The notes under the pieces: model-generated
Told to the model about the DNA's origin: nothing
Seen by the model: the letters and a program-made list of their open reading frames with translations, nothing else
Databases searched by the model: none
Part shown: piece after piece, positions 17,002 through 24,853 of the stretch
How the letters are laid out: each line of letters starts with the position of its first letter
Numbering within the stretch: the first letter of the stretch is position 1
From: Chitinophaga sancti
Lineage (GTDB): Bacteria; Bacteroidota; Bacteroidia; Chitinophagales; Chitinophagaceae
Assembly (NCBI RefSeq): GCF_034424315.1
Contig: NZ_CP139972.1
Location: 3,968,001 to 4,032,000 of the forward strand
DNA: 64,000 nucleotides
Direction of reading: 5' to 3'
Made by a program: the position numbers and the translations under genes

Positions 17002-17445
17002 AAGTATACCGGCTTACAAAAAGACGATATTCCTGTTGTCGCAAATGATAAAGTGAAAGTGGCTATCGCAGGTGGTCAGTGGAATGGTCATAAAGGGGCT
17101 TTACAGTCTATTACAGACATTAACGCCTTCCTGATAGATATGAGTGAGGGAGGTAATACAACGATCCAGGTTGCGAAGGAAAGAAACATTCTTTTTTATG
17201 TGCTTCGTGGACAGGTTACTGTAAATGGTCGTACGACGGGAGACAGGAGTATGGTGCTCTTCAATAATGATGGCGATGAAATTACTGTCAGCGCCAGCAA
17301 AGATGCGCTGATCCTTTATTGTGACGGACTTCCGCTGAATGAACCAGTGGCCTGGCATGGCCCTTATGTAATGAATACACAAACGGAGATTATGGAAGCG
17401 ATGAGAGATGAAAGGATGGGAAAATTTGGGTTTTATATAGATTAA
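17002..17445 (+). pseudogene. 5'-truncated pirin, C-terminal cupin only
   Basis: From a GTG at 17053 the frame gives 130 residues that match the C-terminal domain of pirin proteins: KVAIAGGQWNGHKG, YVLRGQVTVNGR, then PLNEPVAWHGPYVMNT and an MGKFGF ending. Pirin-like coding sequence continues upstream of the GTG in the same frame (KKYTGLQKDDIPVVAND from 17002) until an in-frame TAA at 16987, so the GTG is not the original start. The N-terminal cupin with the metal-binding histidines is absent; only 34 bases separate this frame from the ftsZ terminator. Pirins are cupin-fold proteins, some with quercetinase activity. I infer a remnant. A short expressed protein from the GTG cannot be excluded. 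Confidence 0.75.
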
Positions 17446-17514
17446 AGTACTTCATTTACTCAATAAAAACATTCATGAAAGGCTGAAAAGGGAATGAACA
17501 CCATTTTCAATAAA

Positions 17515-17540
17515 AAAGGCCGCTCGTATGAGCGGCCTTT
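17515..17540. terminator. Bidirectional terminator between pirin remnant and kup
   Basis: A perfect 11-bp stem AAAGGCCGCTC/GAGCGGCCTTT (17515-17525 and 17530-17540) with a GTAT loop has A-runs before it and T-rich sequence after, so it can act for both convergent units. Its sequence resembles the dsbD terminator at 60684-60715. Confidence 0.88.
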
Positions 17541-17548
17541 CTATTTTA

Positions 17549-19501
17549 TCAATGTATGATTCGTTTTAGTTGCAGGTTCGTCACCGGCGCTACCACCAGC
17601 GGATATTTCTCAATCGTCACATAACTGCTATCCAGCCCAAAACCACGTTCTTCAGAAAGACTTACGCGTTTCAGCCAGAAATACATTCTCATGATCAGAC
17701 GTTCGTACAGCGGCAGGTCATTGTCGTGTGACAGGAACTTCTCCATTACGATGAACTGGAAGTCGCCCACCACATTGTTCTTACTCAGTGATTCGTAACG
17801 GCTGGTGATATTCACCTCTTTGTTCCGCACCATATCTTCCACCACCATTCTGAACATCAGGTTAATACGTTGTTCCACTTTAAATCCTAAGCGGAATTCC
17901 ACGCGGATCACCTCATTCGGAATGATCGTTTGTACAGAGTATTCACTCAGATAAGGCTCATCTACAACATCTACGTGCACAAACCAATAGATATCTGCAC
18001 GCTTTGGTTTCTTATTCAGAATTGAATAGATGATCTTATGTTCAATTTCCTTCGGATTGTCAGCACTACTCATATATACGAGGTGCGTAGCATACTTGGG
18101 GATAGTGGTATCGTTGCTCAGTTCCTGGATCACTGCCAGATGATCTTCCAGTCGTACGAATTCAACGTAACGATTTTTGATCTTGCGTGATTTGAACCAC
18201 ACCAGCATAATCAGGAAGAGTACACCTGCCACAATCACTGTTACATAACCACCATGCATAAATTTCACCAGGTTGGCGAACAGGAAGGAGAATTCTATCG
18301 TAAAGTAGATAATGAGATATATGAGTATCAGGCTTATCCGGACCCTTCGCGTGTATAGGTAGAAGGCAAAGAGACAGGAGGTCATCAACATACAGATGGT
18401 AATGGAGAGACCGTATGCCGCTTCCATGGCCCCCGATTCCTGGAAGATCAGTACGATAGCCACACAGCCTATCCACATCATGGTGTTGATACCAGGAATG
18501 TATAACTGGCCACGCATTTCAGTTGGATAGTTGATCTTCAGTTTAGGCCACAGGTTCAGTCGCATTGCTTCTGAAATAAGTGTGAATGAGCCGGAGATCA
18601 ATGCCTGGCTCGCAATGATAGATGCCATTGTAGCAATGAGGATCCCGGGGATCACAAACCACTCAGGCATAATTGTAAAGAAGGGGTTCTGATCTTTTGG
18701 CAGCATTGTGCCTTTATGTGTGAGTAACCAGGCACCCTGACCCAGGTAGTTCAGGAGCAGACAGGTTTTCACAAATGTCCAGGATACGCGGATATTACCT
18801 TTACCACAGTGCCCCAGGTCGGAATAGAGGGCTTCGGCCCCTGTAGTACAAAGGAACACGGCACCCAGGATCAGGAAGCCACGGGGATAGGTGGTTAATA
18901 ACTGTATTGCATAGTGTGGGCTGAAAGCCTTCAGTACGGTGAAATCGTCTGCCAGGTGTGACAACCCGAGGATACCGAGCATGGAGAACCAGATCACCAT
19001 GATAGGTCCAAACAGCTTACCAATAGAATTGGTACCAAACTGTTGTACCACGAAGAGCAATGTAATGATGGTGAGTACGATCTTTACAATTGTCCACTGA
19101 CTAAGATCTTTGAAAACATCAAGTGTGCGTAGACCTTCGATTGCGGTCGTTACAGTAATAGGTGGGGTAATGATACCATCGGCCAATAATGCGGCGCCGC
19201 CTATCATACCAAAGATAACGGCCCATTTGGCGTGTCGGCGTACAAGAGCGTATAACGAGAAGATGCCGCCTTCTCCCTTATTGTCTGCACGCAGCGTGAG
19301 GATTACGTACTTAATAGTTGTTTGTAAAGTCAGGGTCCAGAAAATACATGAAATACCGCCGATAACCAGTAAGTCGCTAATATAGTTTGTACCTATAATA
19401 GCCTTGAAAACGTATAACGGAGATGTTCCAATGTCACCGTAAATAATACCTAATGCTACTACTAAACCGGCCAGGCTAACCCTGTTAATGTCTTTTCTCA
19501 C
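17549..19501 (-). CDS. kup: KUP family potassium transporter
   Basis: A 650-residue membrane protein of the KUP/HAK/KT family, which imports K+ with protons. The N-terminus carries the family start SLAGLVVALGIIYGDIGTSPLYVFKA. About twelve hydrophobic helices occupy residues 10-450, including ADGIITPPITVTTAIEGL and CTTGAEALYSDLGHCGKGNIR, both family signatures. A cytoplasmic domain of about 200 residues follows. Convergent with the pirin remnant. A -7 box lies about 105 bases upstream (19605-19612), leaving a leader long enough for regulation. Confidence 0.95.
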   Translation of the reverse strand: MRKDINRVSLAGLVVALGIIYGDIGTSPLYVFKAIIGTNYISDLLVIGGISCIFWTLTLQTTIKYVILTLRADNKGEGGIFSLYALVRRHAKWAVIFGMIGGAALLADGIITPPITVTTAIEGLRTLDVFKDLSQWTIVKIVLTIITLLFVVQQFGTNSIGKLFGPIMVIWFSMLGILGLSHLADDFTVLKAFSPHYAIQLLTTYPRGFLILGAVFLCTTGAEALYSDLGHCGKGNIRVSWTFVKTCLLLNYLGQGAWLLTHKGTMLPKDQNPFFTIMPEWFVIPGILIATMASIIASQALISGSFTLISEAMRLNLWPKLKINYPTEMRGQLYIPGINTMMWIGCVAIVLIFQESGAMEAAYGLSITICMLMTSCLFAFYLYTRRVRISLILIYLIIYFTIEFSFLFANLVKFMHGGYVTVIVAGVLFLIMLVWFKSRKIKNRYVEFVRLEDHLAVIQELSNDTTIPKYATHLVYMSSADNPKEIEHKIIYSILNKKPKRADIYWFVHVDVVDEPYLSEYSVQTIIPNEVIRVEFRLGFKVEQRINLMFRMVVEDMVRNKEVNITSRYESLSKNNVVGDFQFIVMEKFLSHDNDLPLYERLIMRMYFWLKRVSLSEERGFGLDSSYVTIEKYPLVVAPVTNLQLKRIIH

Positions 19502-19604
19502 GAAATATGTAATTAAATAAATAAGAGTAGTAATGCTTTTGATGTCGTAACTACCTCCCTTTAGGAGTGTGCATTCAAACAGTCTTGCTACTCAAAAAAG
19601 CCAT

Positions 19605-19612
19605 CAAAGTTA
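19605..19612 (-). promoter_or_regulatory. Candidate -7 box TAACTTTG for kup, with a roughly 100-base leader
   Basis: On the minus strand TAACTTTG matches TAnnTTTG exactly. Transcription from it would give about 100 bases of leader before the kup ATG at 19501. The leader contains CTCCTAAAGGGAGG, which can fold as a short hairpin and also looks like a strong purine-rich ribosome-binding sequence, but lies about 55 bases before the start codon. I see no -33 TTTG at the right spacing. Confidence 0.5.
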
Positions 19613-19704
19613 GTGCGAATTAAGGAATATAGAAAATTTTTTGTAAGAGTTAATTTGGGTGCTTCGAGGGCTAGCAAAGGCGGCAGGAGGGGGTTTGAGG
19701 GGAA

Positions 19705-19740
19705 ATAAAAAACCCCGTCTCTGTTGAGACGGGGCTTCTA
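19705..19740 (-). terminator. Rho-independent terminator of the OmpA-like gene
   Basis: A perfect 9-bp stem CCCCGTCTC/GAGACGGGG (19713-19721 and 19726-19734) has a 4-base loop. On the minus strand it is followed by a run of T. It lies 19 bases past the stop of the OmpA-like gene. Confidence 0.92.
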
Positions 19741-19758
19741 TATTTTTCTCAGTGAGAA

Positions 19759-21315
19759 TTAGTTAGCTGGAGACAGATCTACAGTACCAGACTCACCAGG
19801 AGTGTTTTGTTTGATGAAGCGACCGCGGTCGATACCTTGCTTGTCAGCCAGGTAGTCGATCACTGAATCAACACGACGGCTGCTCAGGTCAACACCACCT
19901 TTCTTACCCTTAGCACCTGCGTGACCTGTTACCAGGATGTTACAAGTGGGGTTAGATTTCAGTGTGCTAGCTACAGAAGCCAGGATAGCTTCGTTATCGC
20001 TGGAAACCTTGGTAGAAGAACCTTTGAATGCTACGCTAGGCAGAACCAGGCTAGAGCAATTTGTAGTAGGCTGCATGTTCTTGCAACATTCAGGATCTGG
20101 GCACTTACCAACACCATCAGCATCAACTGGCTGGCAATAAGTAGGAGTGATCAGCTGTTTGTCTTTGAAGTCAGGAACGCCATCACCATCAGTATCTTTA
20201 GCTACACCATGAACGTCAACTGGAGCACCAGCTGGAGTATTTGGTTCGCGGTCGAACTGGTCAGTAACGCCATCGCCATCAGCATCAGGCAGAACTGGAG
20301 TAGGCAGTTTCATGTGACGAGGAGCGCTCAGCTCATTGTAAGCATAGTTGAGCGGATTGATCCACCACAGTGGTTCAACTCTCTTAGAAGAGTTACCCAG
20401 GTTGAAGTTCAGACGTACACTAGTGTAGCTGAATGCATCTTTGTGGTTAGAGTATGGAGAAGAATAACCGTCCAGATAATCGTCGAAATACATAGTGTAT
20501 TTCTCTTCAACACCGATGTTAAATCTCTTAGAAACTCTGAAAGCTACGCCTGTACCGAAGTCAGCACCATGGCGCCACAGCTGGTTGTTATCTTTACGAC
20601 CGATGTTACCTCTGTTACCCTGAGAAGGAGCATTAGATTCGAAATCACCATCGTAGATATTTTTCAGCTGATCTTTGATGTCCTTACGGCTAGCATTGAA
20701 TTTTACACCACTGTAGCTATAACCGGCACCGCTTCCGTTTACTGCATCAACGTCAACGTCGATCAGGCCCAGAGAGTAACCACCAAATACATACCAGTTA
20801 ATTTTTGGCTGTGCTTTGTAGAACAGGATGTTGCTCAGGGAAGCGATCAGGTCAAAAGACAGCTGGTGAGTAGCAGTCTTATAGTTGGGAACGATCATGC
20901 CATTATTTAAGGCAGCAGTCTTAGCCCAGGTTGTAGCAGCGCCACCACCTGCACCAGTTACTGTACGAAGTCTGTAATCCTGACCTTTGTCGAAAGAACC
21001 AGTATACTCAGCTCTTACGGAGAAAGTATGGCCCAGAGATTTTCTCAGGGAGATACCACCACCGAAACCTGGCTTAGCAGGAACGGTACCGTTGATTACA
21101 TGCAGACCACCATGGAAACCCAGTTCCCACATATCACGTGGTTTTGCAGGGAAATCATACTGATGATTTGCGAAATTGTTTTGTTGTGCCTGTTTTGATG
21201 CTGGAACTTTGGTTGAATCCAGGGCGTCAAAAACAGGGGTAACTTGTGCATAACTGGAAGACGCCGCTAGGAGACTCATAGCGCCAGCCAGTAATAAGTA
21301 CTTTTTGCTTGCCAT
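19759..21315 (-). CDS. OmpA family outer-membrane protein with TSP3-type calcium repeats
   Basis: A 518-residue exported protein. The signal peptide covers residues 1-23 (cut after SSSYA). Residues about 50-330 are rich in aromatic beta-strands as in an outer-membrane barrel. Two Asp-rich thrombospondin type 3-like repeats follow (DADGDGVTDQFDREP starting at D344 and DTDGDGVPDFKDK), which bind calcium in known relatives. A Cys-containing linker leads to an OmpA C-terminal domain at about 425-518 with ILVTGHAGAKG and SSRRVDSVIDYLADKQGI, which in the family binds peptidoglycan. It probably links the outer membrane to the wall. A strong -33/-7 promoter and a strong terminator flank it, so it is a single-gene, likely abundant transcript. 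Confidence 0.9.
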   Translation of the reverse strand: MASKKYLLLAGAMSLLAASSSYAQVTPVFDALDSTKVPASKQAQQNNFANHQYDFPAKPRDMWELGFHGGLHVINGTVPAKPGFGGGISLRKSLGHTFSVRAEYTGSFDKGQDYRLRTVTGAGGGAATTWAKTAALNNGMIVPNYKTATHQLSFDLIASLSNILFYKAQPKINWYVFGGYSLGLIDVDVDAVNGSGAGYSYSGVKFNASRKDIKDQLKNIYDGDFESNAPSQGNRGNIGRKDNNQLWRHGADFGTGVAFRVSKRFNIGVEEKYTMYFDDYLDGYSSPYSNHKDAFSYTSVRLNFNLGNSSKRVEPLWWINPLNYAYNELSAPRHMKLPTPVLPDADGDGVTDQFDREPNTPAGAPVDVHGVAKDTDGDGVPDFKDKQLITPTYCQPVDADGVGKCPDPECCKNMQPTTNCSSLVLPSVAFKGSSTKVSSDNEAILASVASTLKSNPTCNILVTGHAGAKGKKGGVDLSSRRVDSVIDYLADKQGIDRGRFIKQNTPGESGTVDLSPAN

Positions 21316-21373
21316 AATTGTTTTCTATTTAAAAACTGTTAAAAATTTACTAATAACCCGTTTTTTTACCCAG

Positions 21374-21404
21374 CAAAGGTAAAATTCTCAAATGAATATT
21401 CAAA
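21374..21404 (-). promoter_or_regulatory. Bacteroidota promoter of the OmpA-like gene (-33 TTTG, -7 TACCTTTG)
   Basis: On the minus strand TTTG (21401-21404) and TACCTTTG (21374-21381) are separated by 19 bases, a full match to the Bacteroidota two-part promoter. The -33 box sits in TTTGAATATTC, the same 11 bases found at the -33 of the nuo promoter. The expected leader is about 50-60 bases. Confidence 0.8.
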
Positions 21405-21628
21405 TTTTTGTTGCAATATTATTTCTATTGATAACTGGTTAACTATTAACACTTAGGCAAAACTAATGTTGTGCCATACTTTGTTTGAGCATATAACGAA
21501 TAAGCATATTTGTTATAACTAAAACAAAGTAATGTTAAAGTTTTGTTACTCCCTTATATACAAATTAGGGGCCAAATTGTTAAAATTTGATATTTTAAGC
21601 ATAGATTAGCAATCTTTTTCAATCAACC
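21405..21628. other. AT-rich divergent intergenic region before the prenyl synthase
   Basis: This 224-base stretch between the OmpA-like promoter and the prenyl synthase ATG is AT-rich with TTGTTA/TAACAA words. No ORF, hairpin or exact TAnnTTTG box for the plus-strand gene was found; TAAAATTTG at about 21580-21588 is one base too long for the consensus. Confidence 0.4.
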
Positions 21629-22594
21629 ATGGACGAGATTAAAAACCTGATCAGTAAGGAATTAAGGGACTTCGAGAGCAAATTTTCTGATGCAGTAAAG
21701 AGCAATGTCGCGCTGTTAGACAGGATCATGCATTATATCGTTAAACGAAAAGGGAAGCAAATGCGTCCCATGTTCGTATTACTCTCGGCACGCCTGTTCA
21801 GTAATGATATACAGGAAAGCACCTACCGTGCCGCCGCCCTTGTAGAACTCCTGCACACCGCTACCCTTGTACATGATGATGTTGTGGATGATGCCAATGA
21901 GCGCCGTGGATTCTTTTCCATCAACGCTTTGTGGAAAAATAAGATCGCTGTACTCGTGGGAGACTACCTGCTATCCAAAGGACTCCTCCTCTCCTTGAAT
22001 AATAATGACTTCAGAGCCCTCCAGATCCTCTCACAGGCTGTAAAGGAAATGAGCGAAGGAGAACTCCTCCAGATCGAGAAAACACGTAAACTCAATATTA
22101 AAGAAGATATCTACTTCGAGATTATACGCCGTAAAACAGCCTCCCTCCTAGCCGCTGCATGTGCCGCCGGTGCCTGGAGTACCTCTAACGACGACGAAAC
22201 TACCGAAAAAATGCGCCTCTTCGGCGAAAAAGTAGGTGTCGCCTTCCAGATCAAAGATGACCTCTTCGATTATGGCAGCGAAAAAATTGGCAAACCCACC
22301 GGCATAGATATACGGGAGAAAAAAATGACCCTCCCCCTCATCTATACACTGGAACACGCAACGCCGGAGGTGAGAAGAAGAATTATCAACATCGTAAAAA
22401 ATCATAATACCGATAAAACCCGCGTTGAAGAAGTCATTACATTGGTGAAAACTTCCGGCGGCATCGAGTATACACAGAAAAAGATGTTCGAATACCGCGA
22501 CGAAGCCATGGCCATCCTCCATAGCTTCCCCGATAGCAATATCAGGCAGGGACTCGAATCAATGGTCAGGTATACCACCGACCGTAACTTCTAA
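21629..22594 (+). CDS. Long-chain trans-polyprenyl diphosphate synthase
   Basis: A 321-residue trans-isoprenyl diphosphate synthase of the IspB/octaprenyl type. The first Asp-rich motif is HDDVVDD near residue 90 and the second is KDDLFDY near 210; both bind Mg-diphosphate. GKQMRPMFVLLSARL and LLHTATLVHDD are family signatures. It extends an allylic diphosphate with isopentenyl diphosphate. In this type of organism the likely product is the menaquinone side chain (inference), which would serve the Complex I encoded in this window. Chain length cannot be read safely from the sequence. ATG at 21629 begins MDEIKNLISKELRDFE. Confidence 0.92.
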   Translation: MDEIKNLISKELRDFESKFSDAVKSNVALLDRIMHYIVKRKGKQMRPMFVLLSARLFSNDIQESTYRAAALVELLHTATLVHDDVVDDANERRGFFSINALWKNKIAVLVGDYLLSKGLLLSLNNNDFRALQILSQAVKEMSEGELLQIEKTRKLNIKEDIYFEIIRRKTASLLAAACAAGAWSTSNDDETTEKMRLFGEKVGVAFQIKDDLFDYGSEKIGKPTGIDIREKKMTLPLIYTLEHATPEVRRRIINIVKNHNTDKTRVEEVITLVKTSGGIEYTQKKMFEYRDEAMAILHSFPDSNIRQGLESMVRYTTDRNF

Positions 22595-22608
22595 ATAATA
22601 TATAAGGG

Positions 22609-22674
22609 CGTGTTGCAGTTTGAATTATTTTTTACGGACCTACAATGCTAAAATAGGAATCAAACCACAACACG
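22609..22674. repeat. Imperfect inverted repeat downstream of the prenyl synthase
   Basis: The arms CGTGTTGCAGTTTGA (22609-22623) and TCAAACCACAACACG (22660-22674) match at 13 of 15 positions in inverted orientation, with further partial pairing inside. It begins 15 bases after the prenyl synthase stop. No U-tract follows, so it is not a classical terminator; it may be a decayed mobile-element end or a structured RNA element. Confidence 0.6.
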
Positions 22675-22684
22675 ATCATATATA

Positions 22685-22726
22685 GAGATTGTATTGAAAA
22701 TAAACGTGCTATCAAGATACAATCTC
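22685..22726. repeat. Perfect 10-bp inverted repeat upstream of recJ
   Basis: GAGATTGTAT (22685-22694) and ATACAATCTC (22717-22726) form a perfect inverted repeat with a 22-base spacer. A smaller GTTCT/AGAAC stem follows at 22765-22779. Together with the repeat at 22609-22674 this makes the 258-base prenyl synthase-recJ gap unusually rich in dyad symmetry. No coding sequence was found in it. Confidence 0.6.
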
Positions 22727-22852
22727 GAAATAATAATAGGGACAATATAATTGCTTGGTGGTCAGTTCTTAATGAGAACAGGCCACACTTTTTGAAATTT
22801 ATACCCTATCTTCCGTTCAAACTAGTATCGCTCATCCTTCTTTAGATTATAG

Positions 22853-24556
22853 ATGCAAAAACGCTGGACAGTCAGATCGTATCAACCAAAACAGGAAGCT
22901 TTGCTGCAGGCCTCCCTGCGCATTCATCCCCTGTTATGCAGGTTGCTGGTGCAGCGGGGCATGCATACCTATGATGAATCAAGGTTGTTTTTCCGCCCTA
23001 CACTGGCAGATCTCCATGACCCATGGATCATGAAGGATATGGATAAAGCCGTATCCAGAATTGAACAGGCCTTTTTCAGGCACGAAAAAATTCTCGTGTT
23101 CGGCGACTACGACGTAGATGGTACGACCGCCGTAGCAACTGTCTTCGATTTTCTACACTCCTTATATAATAACATAGAATTTTACATTCCTCACCGCTAC
23201 CGCGAAGGCTACGGCATCTCTACCCAGGGCATTGAATACGCCAGGGATAATGACTTTAGCCTCGTCATTGCGCTGGACTGCGGCATCAAGGCCATCGATC
23301 AGATTACCTGGGCCGCCGAACACGGAATAGACTTTATTATATGTGATCACCACCTGCCAGATGCTATTTTGCCCCCGGCTGTGGCTATCCTCAATCCAAA
23401 ACAATACGACTGCCCTTATCCTTATAAAGAACTAAGCGGCTGTGGTATCGGTTATAAACTCATCACTGCCTTCGCCCAAAAAGCAGGCCTGCCGGAATCC
23501 GCTGCCCACCGGTACCTGGACCTCGTAGCTACCAGCATCGCGGCCGACATCGTACCCATGACAGGCGAAAACCGTGTACTGGCCTTCCATGGACTGAAAA
23601 AAGTCAATGAATCCCCCCTACCCGGTATCCAGGCATTGATCCAGCTTAGTGGTCTAAAAGAACAACTCACCATCTCCAACCTGGTATTCGTGATCGCTCC
23701 CCGCGTAAACGCCGCCGGCAGAATGGATGATGCCCGCAAAGCCGTGAACCTGTTCATTGAAAATGATATGGAAAAAGCCATGGAAATTGCGAAGGTGTTG
23801 CATGCTGACAACTTTGACCGTAAGGAAATAGATGGCAATATCACCAAAGAAGCCGTTGAACTCATTCAAAACGATACCTCACTTCATCATAAAAAGTCTA
23901 CCGTACTCTATAAGCCAGACTGGCACAAAGGAGTAGTAGGTATTGTGGCCTCCCGCCTCATCGATAAATATTATTACAGACCCACCATTATCCTTACCCT
24001 CAGTAATGATAAGGTAGCAGGCTCCGCCCGCTCTGTGATTGGGTTCAACGTATACGAAGCCATTCACCAGTGTAAAGACCTGCTGGAAAACTATGGCGGC
24101 CACTTCTATGCCGCCGGTATGACCCTCAAACCAGAGAACGTACCCGCTTTCCAGGAAAAATTTGAAGAAGTCGTTGCCACCACCATCGATCCTGAACTGC
24201 TGATTCCGGAAATCACTATCGATACCGAAATCTCCCTGAAAGATATCACACCTGCTTTCTTTAACATCCTCAGGCAATTCGAACCCCTGGGTCCGGACAA
24301 CCAACGCCCTGTCTTCCTCGTACGAAACGTGGTAGACAGCGGTTATTCCCGCCTCATAAAGGATGAGCACATTAAATTCTCAGTAAAACAGGGTAAAAAT
24401 GCAATTGCCGTGACAGGTATAGGCTTCTATATGTCCGGGAAATTTCCCATTGTAAGCAGCCGTCAGCCTTTTGATATGGTCTTTACCATTGATGAGAATG
24501 AATGGAATGGCAAGATGAACCTGCAGATGAAAGTAATAGATATTCGCTCCCACTGA
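22853..24556 (+). CDS. recJ: Single-stranded-DNA-specific 5'-3' exonuclease RecJ
   Basis: A 567-residue DHH-family nuclease. The first metal motif is DYDVDGT beginning at D85, the DHH motif is at 165-167 (CDHHLPD), and the later RVNAAGRMDDA segment follows. The DHHA1 domain has GGH at 415-417 (GGHFYAAGM), followed by an OB-fold region with FEPLGPDNQRPVF. RecJ degrades single-stranded DNA 5' to 3' in mismatch repair and RecF-type recombination. Length is close to the E. coli protein (577). ATG at 22853. Confidence 0.96.
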   Translation: MQKRWTVRSYQPKQEALLQASLRIHPLLCRLLVQRGMHTYDESRLFFRPTLADLHDPWIMKDMDKAVSRIEQAFFRHEKILVFGDYDVDGTTAVATVFDFLHSLYNNIEFYIPHRYREGYGISTQGIEYARDNDFSLVIALDCGIKAIDQITWAAEHGIDFIICDHHLPDAILPPAVAILNPKQYDCPYPYKELSGCGIGYKLITAFAQKAGLPESAAHRYLDLVATSIAADIVPMTGENRVLAFHGLKKVNESPLPGIQALIQLSGLKEQLTISNLVFVIAPRVNAAGRMDDARKAVNLFIENDMEKAMEIAKVLHADNFDRKEIDGNITKEAVELIQNDTSLHHKKSTVLYKPDWHKGVVGIVASRLIDKYYYRPTIILTLSNDKVAGSARSVIGFNVYEAIHQCKDLLENYGGHFYAAGMTLKPENVPAFQEKFEEVVATTIDPELLIPEITIDTEISLKDITPAFFNILRQFEPLGPDNQRPVFLVRNVVDSGYSRLIKDEHIKFSVKQGKNAIAVTGIGFYMSGKFPIVSSRQPFDMVFTIDENEWNGKMNLQMKVIDIRSH

Positions 24557-24595
24557 CTTTTCGCTACTCAACCCGGGTAATGATTACCACAAAGT

Positions 24596-24629
24596 GCAGG
24601 GGATCAAAACATTTGCTTTGATCCCCTGC
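24596..24629. terminator. Perfect 13-bp hairpin after recJ
   Basis: GCAGGGGATCAAA (24596-24608) pairs perfectly with TTTGATCCCCTGC (24617-24629) around an 8-base loop. It lies 40 bases after the recJ stop, where a terminator is expected, but no T-run follows. A second 6-bp stem GGAGAT/ATCTCC is at 24634-24653. It could stop transcription with Rho or protect a 3' end. Confidence 0.6.
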
Positions 24630-24764
24630 GGACGGAGATTTGATAAGATCTCCTATGATAGGGCTTTCTGTTTTTCCTTTACTGTAAAGGTAAGTATGGG
24701 GAAATGACGCCATAGTGCATTGCCTTATTCCATAATTCCTATTCTTTTTATATATCTTCTTTCC

Positions 24765-24801
24765 AATAAAAATCCCGTTCCACGCAAAGGCGGAACGGGA
24801 T
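24765..24801 (-). terminator. Rho-independent terminator of htpG
   Basis: ATCCCGTTCC (24772-24781) pairs with GGAACGGGAT (24792-24801) around a 10-base loop. On the minus strand the stem is followed by TTTT. It is 53 bases beyond the htpG stop. Confidence 0.85.
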
Positions 24802-24853
24802 AAGGTTTTAGGCGATCCCTCCAAAACGGTATCGCCCAATGATTTAGTATATC

